DNA of 64,000 nt. It comes from Acidobacteriaceae bacterium. Lineage in GTDB: Bacteria > Acidobacteriota > Terriglobia > Terriglobales > Acidobacteriaceae. Positions 56,688-64,000 of the stretch are shown here, in pieces. Numbering within the stretch: position 1 is the stretch's first letter; the number at the start of each line of letters is the position of its first letter. The translations under genes were made by a program, and so were the position numbers. The notes beneath the pieces are model-generated. The model saw only the letters and a program-made list of their open reading frames with translations. It was not told where the DNA came from and searched no databases. The stretch lies in contig JARLFY010000062.1 of the NCBI GenBank assembly GCA_031296325.1, positions 1 to 64,000 of the forward strand. The letters are read 5' to 3'.

Positions 56688-59120
56688 ATGAAATCCAGCC
56701 ATGTTTTTCTCCCCGTGTTGTTGATGACGGTCTGCGCGTTTGCGCAGAGTTCGGCTAAGCCCATTGATCCAACTGGGCCAGCGGAGGCTCCCAACTCGCA
56801 GAAGACTTACGCTGCGTTGCGCGCGGACCTTCCGGGAACCGACGGCGTGGCGGTGAAGGAGTTCACGCTGGAGCGCGAGGGAGGAAGGTTCTACTTCGAC
56901 CAAGGCAGCTTCTACTTCTACGCTCCGGTGGAAGGCCATGTGACCGGCGCGGTCTTCATCGGCAAGGGGCGCTTTGAACTGAAACCGAAGGGGGCGGGCG
57001 AGCAGCGTTCGCTGGCATTGCTGACCAAGAGTGACGCGCTCTCGCAGGAGTTCTCCACCCTGGTGCTGCGCTTCAGCGATAACACAGCGGAGGAGATTCG
57101 CAAGGCTTCGGCTGGAACCGCTCCCGCGACGGATCGACGTGTGCGAGCGGCAGCCGAAGATTTGGCCAGAAACTATCGCAAAAATATGAGCGACAACGTT
57201 GAATTGCGGATTCTGGCCGACCTGCTGGGCGGCAGCGGTCTGGGACACTATTTTCTGGCCTCGCTGCGCATGGGGAATATGCTGACGGGGAAGAATCTGC
57301 TCTTCCTGATTGATCCCGAAGGAACCGCGCACTCCTCACCCGACGAGGTGGAGTTGACGACCTGGAGCGATGTTGACTTGCAGCCGTGGGTGGCTTACCA
57401 GATGCAAGCTGCTGATGAGAAGGAGCGCGGCAAACGCATTCAGGTGAGCGACGAGAAGCTCGACGTGACCTTCGACAAGGGCGGCATGATGAAGGCTTCG
57501 GCTGAGACGAGGTTTACGATGAAGCGCGATGGAGTGCGCGTGGTGCGGCTTAATCTTTATCCCACGCTGCGCGTCTCGGGAGTCTACAGCGAGAGCGGCG
57601 TTCCGCTGGACTTTGTGCAGGAGGATAAGGCGCTCGATCCAGAGTTTGCCGTAATTCTGCCCGAGCCGGCGAAGAAGGGCGACACGGTACGCTTGTTGAC
57701 GGTCTACAGCGGCAAGGACGCACTGCGCGCCGACGGGAATGAGACCTACTACCTGATGAGTGGCGCGCGTGAGAGCTGGTATCCATCGGGCGCGGGCGAG
57801 ATGGGCGACTTCGCCAACTTCCACATGACCTTCCACCTTCCCAAGAACCTGCAGATCGTAGCCACTGGCAAGCAGGTGAGCGTGGTCCCGGAGAGTGGAG
57901 GGATGATAAAGGCAGTGTGGGAGACCGATGCGCCGATCCCGGTAGCTGGCTTCAACTTGGGAAACTTCAAGTCGAATGCCACGAAGACGCCGCAGGGATT
58001 TGGGGTGAGCGCTTATGCCGACATCGGCCTGCCGGATAAATTTGCCCATCTGTCGGAGGCTGCGGAGGACGAAGGCGTTGCCGCACTGGGAAATCTGTCG
58101 TCCGTTCCGGCGCTGGCAAACGAGGTCTCGCAGGGAGTTGCTGCGATTCAGATCTACTCGGACTTCTACGGCAAGCTGCCCTACGACCACGTCGCGCTGA
58201 CCGAGCAGACCGCATGCAACTACGGCCAGAGCTGGCCCATGCTGGTCTATCTGCCGCTGTGCGGATTCTGGGACAAGACGGTGCAGCATCAGTTGGGACT
58301 GCTCGACGGCGACGCCAGCTACTGGCGCGAGGTGACGCCGCATGAGGTCTCGCATCAGTGGTGGGGAAATCTGGTTGGTTTCAACAGCTATCGCGATCAG
58401 TGGATGAGTGAGGGATTCGCCAACTTCTCGGTGGGAATCTTTCTGCTGAATACATCGCCGAATATGGACTTGTACCGCGCCTTCTGGAAGGAGCAGCAGA
58501 AGAACCTGCTACAGAAGAATGCGCAGGGCGTGCGCGCGATCGATGCCGGTGCGCTGACCATGGGAGGACGCGTTTCCAATTCGAAGAACGGCGATGTCTA
58601 CCAGTTGCTGATCTACAGCAAGGGCGCATACGTCCTGCACATGCTGGAGATGGCCTACTGGACGCCGCAGGGACAGGAAGCCGCGTTCAAGCGGTCGATG
58701 CAGCAGTTCGTCAAAGACTACGCGGGCAAGGCCGCGACGACCGAGGACTGGAAGGCGTCGATGGAGAAGACCATGCCTAAATCGCTCGACCTGCGCGGCG
58801 ATGGCAAGCTGGATTGGTTCTTCGACGAGTACGTCAATGGCACTGAGCTACCGCACTATGCGATTGCCTCGGACTTTACCGTCGACGCGGATGGTGTCAC
58901 CAGCGCGCATATCAAGCTGACCCAGAGCAATGTCTCGAAGAGCTTTGTAATGGTCATTCCAATCTATCTGCAAATGCAGAACGGCAATACCGTTCGTATG
59001 GCGAATATGGTGGTTCACGGCAGCGATTCGGTCGAACACACGTTTACGCTGGGCAAGCTGCCCTCACCCGCAAAGACCGCGTTGGTCAACTACAACGCGG
59101 ATGTGCTGAGCGACAACTAA
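56688..59120 (+). CDS. M1 family metallopeptidase, exported
   Basis: 810 residues with a signal peptide (HVFLPVLLMTVCAFAQS). The first 350 residues are beta-rich and divergent from classical aminopeptidase N. The gluzincin motif HEVSHQWWG has HEVSH at residues 552-556, with the third ligand in WMSEGFANF about 19 residues on. The usual GAMEN exopeptidase motif is not seen before it (the region reads EQTACNYGQSW), so exopeptidase activity is not certain. Likely a periplasmic or secreted aminopeptidase-like enzyme. Confidence 0.83.
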   Translation: MKSSHVFLPVLLMTVCAFAQSSAKPIDPTGPAEAPNSQKTYAALRADLPGTDGVAVKEFTLEREGGRFYFDQGSFYFYAPVEGHVTGAVFIGKGRFELKPKGAGEQRSLALLTKSDALSQEFSTLVLRFSDNTAEEIRKASAGTAPATDRRVRAAAEDLARNYRKNMSDNVELRILADLLGGSGLGHYFLASLRMGNMLTGKNLLFLIDPEGTAHSSPDEVELTTWSDVDLQPWVAYQMQAADEKERGKRIQVSDEKLDVTFDKGGMMKASAETRFTMKRDGVRVVRLNLYPTLRVSGVYSESGVPLDFVQEDKALDPEFAVILPEPAKKGDTVRLLTVYSGKDALRADGNETYYLMSGARESWYPSGAGEMGDFANFHMTFHLPKNLQIVATGKQVSVVPESGGMIKAVWETDAPIPVAGFNLGNFKSNATKTPQGFGVSAYADIGLPDKFAHLSEAAEDEGVAALGNLSSVPALANEVSQGVAAIQIYSDFYGKLPYDHVALTEQTACNYGQSWPMLVYLPLCGFWDKTVQHQLGLLDGDASYWREVTPHEVSHQWWGNLVGFNSYRDQWMSEGFANFSVGIFLLNTSPNMDLYRAFWKEQQKNLLQKNAQGVRAIDAGALTMGGRVSNSKNGDVYQLLIYSKGAYVLHMLEMAYWTPQGQEAAFKRSMQQFVKDYAGKAATTEDWKASMEKTMPKSLDLRGDGKLDWFFDEYVNGTELPHYAIASDFTVDADGVTSAHIKLTQSNVSKSFVMVIPIYLQMQNGNTVRMANMVVHGSDSVEHTFTLGKLPSPAKTALVNYNADVLSDN

Positions 59121-59126
59121 CAACCT

Positions 59127-59160
59127 CCTCCTGCGCGGTTCTGTTGGAAACGCGCAGGAG
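59127..59160 (+). terminator. hairpin after the M1 peptidase gene
   Basis: CTCCTGCGCG and CGCGCAGGAG pair across a 14-nt loop, six bases after the stop codon. The tail AAGGCCGTTT is weakly U-rich. It could serve the converging sigma-54 regulator gene as well. Confidence 0.6.
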
Positions 59161-59190
59161 AAGGCCGTTTATCTATCTAAAATAATTACG

Positions 59191-60618
59191 CTAGAAGCGA
59201 ATCTCTTCGCGGGCGATCTCGCGGCGATCCTCGGCGAGGATGGTTCCGCGTTCCAGCACATGAGCCAGTTCGCGCACGTTGCCTGGCCAGTTGTGCTCCA
59301 TCAGACGCTTTGCTGCGCCGGATGAGAGCCGCTTGATCGGCATCTCCTCGCCCAGCCGGCCCAGCAGATACTCCGCCAGTGGAAGAACGTCTTCCATGTG
59401 ATTGCGCAATGCTGGCACTGAGACCGGAAAGACGGCCAGCCGGTGATAGAGGTCCAGACGGAAGGCTCGTTCCGAGACGCGTTGCAGCAGCGGCTGATGG
59501 GTCGCCGCAATCACGCGCACGTTCACGCGAATCGTCTCGTTGTCGCCGACACGTTGCAGTTCGCCGGACTCCAGAAAGCGCAGCATCTTGGCCTGTAGAG
59601 CCAGCGGCATCTCGCCAATCTCGTCCAGCATCAGGGAACCCCCATTCGCCGCTTCGATCCTTCCTGTGCGCGACTGTACGGCTCCGGTAAACGCTCCACG
59701 GGTGTGTCCGAAGAGTTCGGCTTCGAGCAGCGCCTCGGGAATCGCCGCGCAGTTCAGCACCACGAAGGGCTTGCTCGATCGCGCGCTCAGACTATGCACA
59801 GCCTTGGCCACTAACTCCTTGCCCACGCCAGTCTCGCCCTCAATCAGCACGGTCGAGGAGCGCGGCGCAACCAAGCGTATCAGGCGCGCCATCTCCAGCA
59901 TTGCGGGACTCTCGCCGACCATCTCTGGCAGAGGCTGCGCCTGCCCACGCCGATGCGTCTCTTGCCTGACTTCCTCCTTGAAGATCAACGTCTGTAGAGG
60001 ACGCTTGCTTGTAGCAGGAGCCGACTCGGAAGGCAGCGCTACGGCTATGTCCGCAGCCTGCGCTTCTTTTTTCTGGACGAATGTATGCCCGTTTTCCTCG
60101 GACCAAACTGAGTGGTGCGAGTACAGCGACTCCGCCATCTCCTGCGCGGCAATCGCTCGCTCTGCCTCGGGACCAAGCCTCTTTGCAGCCGAAAAGTGCG
60201 GTGTAGAGATAGGGAATAGATTTCTCTCCACTCGCTCACCGAAGTCGCTCACATTCTGCGAGCTTTCCTGCGCCTGACGCAGAGCGTACAGCAATTCGTT
60301 TCTTCGCGGGCTGTGCGCTTCCAACTCGTCCACTCCTTCATTGATCCACAGCAGATCCATCACGGGATAACGCAGACGCATCTCTCCGGCAAATTCGCCG
60401 ACCTCCAGATCGGGAAGAACACTGTCCAGCACCATTGCCTCGGCGTTCTGCAACTCCAGCAGAGCCATTGCTTCGGCGCCTCCAGAGGCCTCGCGTACCT
60501 GCCAGCGCATCGCCGTCAACTCCCGCCGCAATCGTGCGCGAAAGTCTACATCTGCGCTGGCCAACAGTACAGTGCGCACCTCGGCCTTGTTTTCCAGACT
60601 GCTTAATCCGTATCCCAT
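59191..60618 (-). CDS. sigma-54 interacting AAA+ regulator lacking a DNA-binding domain
   Basis: 475 residues. Residues about 14-105 look like a receiver domain (TVLLASADVDFRARLRRELT, MVLDSVLPDLEV), but the usual acidic pair after the first strand is replaced by Ala-Ser, so phosphorylation is doubtful. A linker of about 120 residues precedes the AAA+ domain: Walker A GETGVGKE (about 258), LFGHTRGAFTGA with the sigma-54 contact loop near 308-313, Walker B GGSLMLDEIGEM, and WPGNVRELAHVLERG. The chain stops soon after (REEIRF), so the Fis-type helix-turn-helix is missing. It would have to act from solution or with a partner. It lies 113 bp downstream of the OmpR-type regulator. Confidence 0.85.
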   Translation of the reverse strand: MGYGLSSLENKAEVRTVLLASADVDFRARLRRELTAMRWQVREASGGAEAMALLELQNAEAMVLDSVLPDLEVGEFAGEMRLRYPVMDLLWINEGVDELEAHSPRRNELLYALRQAQESSQNVSDFGERVERNLFPISTPHFSAAKRLGPEAERAIAAQEMAESLYSHHSVWSEENGHTFVQKKEAQAADIAVALPSESAPATSKRPLQTLIFKEEVRQETHRRGQAQPLPEMVGESPAMLEMARLIRLVAPRSSTVLIEGETGVGKELVAKAVHSLSARSSKPFVVLNCAAIPEALLEAELFGHTRGAFTGAVQSRTGRIEAANGGSLMLDEIGEMPLALQAKMLRFLESGELQRVGDNETIRVNVRVIAATHQPLLQRVSERAFRLDLYHRLAVFPVSVPALRNHMEDVLPLAEYLLGRLGEEMPIKRLSSGAAKRLMEHNWPGNVRELAHVLERGTILAEDRREIAREEIRF

Positions 60619-60731
60619 GAATACTCCCTGTCGGCTGCTGCTCTGTGTAGTGCCGCTCTTTCAGGATGTATGAGTAATAAAGCGTAAAAGCTGACGCTCT
60701 GCCCTGGTGTTGCCAGAGCAGAGCGCAGCTT

Positions 60732-61478
60732 CTAGGCGCACGCTTGCCTGGGAGCTGCGTACGACCTGTCAATTTTATTTGTCAACGATATACTCGTCGG
60801 GCCACCCAGCCTATATCCCGATCCGCGCACCGTCTCGATCAAACCTGTCTTGAGGTTGTGAAGATCGTCTCCATCCAACTTGCGGCGCAGGTAGTTGATA
60901 TAGACATCGACGAGGTTGGTTCCCGTTTCGGTTGGCATCTGCCAGACTTCAGTGAGCAACTGGCTGCGAGACACGCACTCGCCGCAATGCATCATCAGAA
61001 ACTCCAGCAGGGAGAACTCCTTAGCCGTTAGCTCGATGGATCGGCCTCCACGGACGACCTTGTGTTCAATCCTGTGTAACATCAGATCTCCGTGCCGCAG
61101 CACGGGATCGGAGAATTGCTCGCGCCGCCGCAGAAGCGCTCTGCACCGCGCCGTTAGTTCATAAAAGCTGAAGGGCTTCAATAGGCAATCATCCGCGCCA
61201 ATGTCCAGACATTGCACTCGGGAGTTCAGATCGCTGCGACCAGTCAATACCAGTACGCAGGTGTTGTCATGACGCGCCCGCATCTCCGCCAGAACCTCCA
61301 TCCCGTCGCGCTTGGGTAGGCTAAGATCCAGCAGAACCAGATCTGGATGATCGGATGCGCTGTGAGCCAGAGCCGCCTCTCCATCCTCGACCCACTCCAC
61401 ATGGTGACCTTCCAACTCCATCCCCGTTTTCAAAAATGACCCCAGGGCCTGATCGTCTTCCACTATCAGTACGCGCAT
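60732..61478 (-). CDS. OmpR/PhoB-family response regulator
   Basis: 248 residues from the ATG at 61478, with AGAGGAA at good distance; an earlier in-frame ATG at 61595 lacks this. The receiver has VEDDQALG, the phosphorylation site Asp51 in LVLLDLSLPKRDG, and LLKPFSFYEL (Lys about 102). The C-terminal winged helix has GRSIELTAKEFSLLEFLMMH, VDVYINYLRRKLD and ETVRGSGYRLG. A 22-residue tail follows. No sensor kinase gene is adjacent. Confidence 0.92.
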   Translation of the reverse strand: MRVLIVEDDQALGSFLKTGMELEGHHVEWVEDGEAALAHSASDHPDLVLLDLSLPKRDGMEVLAEMRARHDNTCVLVLTGRSDLNSRVQCLDIGADDCLLKPFSFYELTARCRALLRRREQFSDPVLRHGDLMLHRIEHKVVRGGRSIELTAKEFSLLEFLMMHCGECVSRSQLLTEVWQMPTETGTNLVDVYINYLRRKLDGDDLHNLKTGLIETVRGSGYRLGGPTSISLTNKIDRSYAAPRQACA

Positions 61479-61822
61479 AGAATTCCTCTGAATAGTATTC
61501 TGTGCAATACAGATGGGAAGTGACGGAATGATTCCTTGTCTCCGCTTCAATAACAATCCTGAACGGGTATGTATAGGTTCCACTATCAGATACATGATTG
61601 GTACAAACTAATGAAACAAATTTTTTGCGATGTCCCAAAAAGGGAATAATATTCGCAGAAAAATCGGCAGCTAATTGTATTTAGAGTTTTAGTTTTCAGT
61701 AATTTGGAAAGCATTTACCAAACCGTCACACGATCTCTTCTGTCTGCGAAGATAATAAAAGCCTCATTAGATTTTCTGGTGAATCTGCCAGTTTATTCTT
61801 CCGCCATAAGAGTTGAACATAA
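61479..61822. other. 344-bp divergent promoter region
   Basis: AT-rich, with long A/T runs around 61615-61735, between the response regulator gene and the phosphoesterase gene. No gene or known repeat. Presumably holds both promoters; no clear OmpR-type direct repeats or -12/-24 element could be picked with confidence. Confidence 0.45.
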
Positions 61823-63880
61823 ATGGAGCGTCTTCTAATGCAAGTCGTCCGGTTTCTCGCACTGCCCTTGCTTATTGCCACGTCCGCTTGTTCCCCGGCA
61901 CAAAGCGCGACCGCCAAGTCGCCGATTACTGCGCGCCGAGCGCCAATTGCCGCGCCGATCACGGAGATTGCTCCACTCTCCAGTTCCGCAGTGAAGAGCC
62001 AGACCCTGTCCGCCGCCAGCGAGCCTGTACTCTCGCAGGCGGCCAAGCTCCGACTCTTGCGAGAGAAGATCAAGTACATCTTCGTTCTGTTTCAGGAGAA
62101 CCGCTCCTTCGACTTCTACTTCGCCACCTATCCCGGCGCTGAGGGACTGTACTCGCATTCACCCAATGAAATCGCTGGATATACACAGCCCATCGTGAAT
62201 GTGGACGGATCTGTCAGTCCAATATCTCCCTTCAAGATCCCCTTCGCCGTGGTTGATGCCATGGGCAATACGGTTCCTCTTTATCCATCGGACATTGCGT
62301 CGGTGAATCACAATCACACGGCCATTGCGAACAAGCTCGACCTGGACAGCAACCTTGTTGCGCGCAACGATCGTTACGCGCTTACCGAGGAGGGCGTGAC
62401 GCTGAACGCGAACGGCAGGCCCAGCAAAGCTCCCTCGCTTGAGCGCAAGCAGTTCGGCGAACTGGTTCTGGCCCACATCGACTGCGATGCTGCGCCTTTT
62501 CTGTGGCGTTATGCCGACCGTTTTACCCTCTTCGACCACTTCATGGATACGGTCATCGGGCCGTCCACGCCGAACGCCATCGCCATGATCTCCGGGCAAT
62601 CCGGCGAGACGCAGTGGATGCTTCACCCCGAGTTGGGCGAGAAGGGGCAACTGCCGGTCGTCGGCGACCCCGTTCCCTACTGGGGATCGTTGCTGGACAC
62701 CAAGGGCGACCACCCGCGTCAGCCGAATCCCGCTCCCAAGGCGAAAGCCTCCGGTAGCAAGAAGCCCGACCCGCGCAGCAATCCCGCTCCCAACCTGACC
62801 TTTGCCACGCTGCCGCTCTCTTTTATGGGGAGCGATATAGAGAAGACTACTGCCGCAGACTACGATCCAGCCTTCGATCTGGCCGACGTGCAGTCCGACA
62901 TCAAGAAGATTGCGGGCCACGGAGTCGCCGCCACCAACTGGGGTTGGTATCAGCAGGGCTACGACCACGAGCCGACCGACCCGACCGCCGTCGCCTCGCA
63001 TGACAACTACATCGTCCATCACAACGCGCCGCAGTACTTCGGCTACGTTGCCAACAACCCGGACGTGAACACCCACATGCACGGACTGGGCGACTTCTTC
63101 GCCGATGTCGCGGCACAACGGCTTCCTGCCTCCGGCGTCTTCTACGTTCGCGGCGGCTATGGCAACATCTTTGGCGACAAGCCGCTCGACCCCAACCCAA
63201 ACCTCGCTGCGGTCTTCAACGGAGACGACGACCACCCCGGCTACTCCGACTCGCAGCTCTCCGAGGCTCTGCTGGCGCGCGAGATCAACGCTATCGCCTC
63301 CAGCCCCTACTGGTCGCAGTCGGCGATCCTGATCGCATACGACGAGTCAGATGGACTCTACGACCACACCCGTCCGCGCGTCCGCTCACACGACGCCGCT
63401 GGTCTGCCGCTCGATCAGGGGCCGCGCATTCCGGCGATCCTCATCTCGCCCTATGCCGTTGTCCACGGAGTGTCGCACGAGCCCGCCGAGCACAGCTCCA
63501 TCATCAAGCTGGTCGACGAACTCTTCGGCCTGATTCCGCTCGCTGATCTGCCGGACGAGGAGCGCGCCCGCGCCATCGGCGTCACCAAGTTTGGCCAGAA
63601 AGATCTGGGTCCGGCAGACGACAAGGTCGCGGGCGTCGGCGACCTGCTCTCCGGCTTTGACAACCTTAGACTGCTGGGCCGAGCCAAGCCGCTTCCCGCC
63701 AGCTACGCCGAGATTCCCGAGGCGGAGATCAACTCCTTCCCGCACGACAATGCGCAGGGGTGCAGTGTTTTACAGATCCGCCCCACCGACGCTGGCCGCT
63801 CCAACCCCATTCCCGCCGACTTCAACCCTCGGCCCGACACAACCCCCGGAATCCCAACCTCCGGCCACTGGATTCCATGA
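61823..63880 (+). CDS. secreted phospholipase C-like phosphoesterase
   Basis: 685 residues; either ATG 61823 or 61838 starts the signal sequence (VVRFLALPLLIATSACS), which could be a lipoprotein signal with a poor lipobox. The phosphoesterase domain begins with YIFVLFQENRSFDFYFATYP near residue 85-104, then LFDHFMDTVIGPSTPNAIAM, NYIVHHNAPQYF and AYDESDGLYDH near 505. This is the PF04185 family (bacterial phospholipase C, acid phosphatase). Substrate is not known. It shares only this domain with the propeller fusion at 877-3777. Its stop overlaps the next gene by four bases. Confidence 0.88.
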   Translation: MERLLMQVVRFLALPLLIATSACSPAQSATAKSPITARRAPIAAPITEIAPLSSSAVKSQTLSAASEPVLSQAAKLRLLREKIKYIFVLFQENRSFDFYFATYPGAEGLYSHSPNEIAGYTQPIVNVDGSVSPISPFKIPFAVVDAMGNTVPLYPSDIASVNHNHTAIANKLDLDSNLVARNDRYALTEEGVTLNANGRPSKAPSLERKQFGELVLAHIDCDAAPFLWRYADRFTLFDHFMDTVIGPSTPNAIAMISGQSGETQWMLHPELGEKGQLPVVGDPVPYWGSLLDTKGDHPRQPNPAPKAKASGSKKPDPRSNPAPNLTFATLPLSFMGSDIEKTTAADYDPAFDLADVQSDIKKIAGHGVAATNWGWYQQGYDHEPTDPTAVASHDNYIVHHNAPQYFGYVANNPDVNTHMHGLGDFFADVAAQRLPASGVFYVRGGYGNIFGDKPLDPNPNLAAVFNGDDDHPGYSDSQLSEALLAREINAIASSPYWSQSAILIAYDESDGLYDHTRPRVRSHDAAGLPLDQGPRIPAILISPYAVVHGVSHEPAEHSSIIKLVDELFGLIPLADLPDEERARAIGVTKFGQKDLGPADDKVAGVGDLLSGFDNLRLLGRAKPLPASYAEIPEAEINSFPHDNAQGCSVLQIRPTDAGRSNPIPADFNPRPDTTPGIPTSGHWIP

Positions 63881-64000
63881 GGGCAGGCTCTTTCAGGTCT
63901 CGCGCAGGAAGGCTCTTGCTGGCAGGAGTCTGTTTTGCTATCCATCTTCTGCTCGCCATCTCGGTTCATGCGCAGACGCTGGCCCACATTCGTCAGAGCA
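63877..64000 (+). CDS. secreted protein, N-terminal part only (runs off the window)
   Basis: The ATG at 63877 overlaps the stop of the phosphoesterase gene (ATGA), and the frame stays open to the window edge. The first residues form a signal peptide (RLLLAGVCFAIHLLLAISVH then AQTLAH). About 41 residues are visible, too few to name a family. Coupled translation with the phosphoesterase is likely. Confidence 0.65.
   Translation, partial: MRAGSFRSRAGRLLLAGVCFAIHLLLAISVHAQTLAHIRQS

Overview
The window is a stretch of chromosome from a GC-rich Gram-negative bacterium, most likely an Acidobacteriota of the Terriglobales/Acidobacteriaceae group. Pointers are a VWFA-domain protein of the type that is expanded in Acidobacteria, many secreted peptidases, phosphoesterases and plant-polysaccharide enzymes, a TolC-type outer membrane protein and a Wza-type polysaccharide export protein. 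The taxon is an inference from gene content; no rRNA gene is present.

Layout. 1-525: scars of mobile DNA (RHS-core remnant, tail of a tyrosine recombinase) at the 3' end of a tRNA-Ile(CAU) gene. 877-9439: beta-propeller/phosphoesterase fusion, CHAD protein, SLBB export protein, frataxin (CyaY) and an aminotransferase. 9562-16420: MBL hydrolase coupled to a GH43-like protein, tRNA-Ser, MFS transporter, tRNA-Val, then a divergent pair of a DUF6250 protein and a rhamnogalacturonan lyase. 16657-23788: methionine synthase split into two overlapping genes, and pyruvate phosphate dikinase. 24017-30743: VWFA protein, two divergent rhamnogalacturonan acetylesterases, hemC, a possible small ORF and cinA. 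31356-38094: yacG-pgpA-NHL protein cluster, a fuconolactonase-like amidohydrolase, small and secreted unknowns, truA. 38367-46275: TolC-like protein, DUF255 thioredoxin-fold protein, panB-panC, prepilin peptidase, GtrA. 46579-53923: MscS channel, polytopic membrane protein, deoC, TPM-LemA pair, nitroreductase. 54215-64000: M3 and M1 peptidases, a sigma-54 activator without a DNA-binding tail, an OmpR-type regulator, a phospholipase C-like phosphoesterase and the start of a further secreted protein.

How the genes fit together. PL4 lyase, DUF6250 protein, two acetylesterases, the GH43-like protein and the fuconolactonase-like enzyme point to growth on pectin rhamnogalacturonan I, though they are scattered rather than in one operon. 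Most other genes are housekeeping (Met, pantothenate, haem, tRNA modification, phospholipid, deoxyribose salvage).

The most unusual signal is a family of short palindromic repeats (about 70-110 bp, 12 copies seen) scattered between genes. In two places it lies inside an intact reading frame and adds 20-30 amino acids to the protein (about 42129-42194 and 49690-49760). The same reading frame is open in several intergenic copies, as in Rickettsia palindromic elements. Two other dispersed repeat families and one 181-bp element with perfect 13-bp terminal inverted repeats are also present. No CRISPR array, complete insertion sequence, prophage or recognisable defence system was found.
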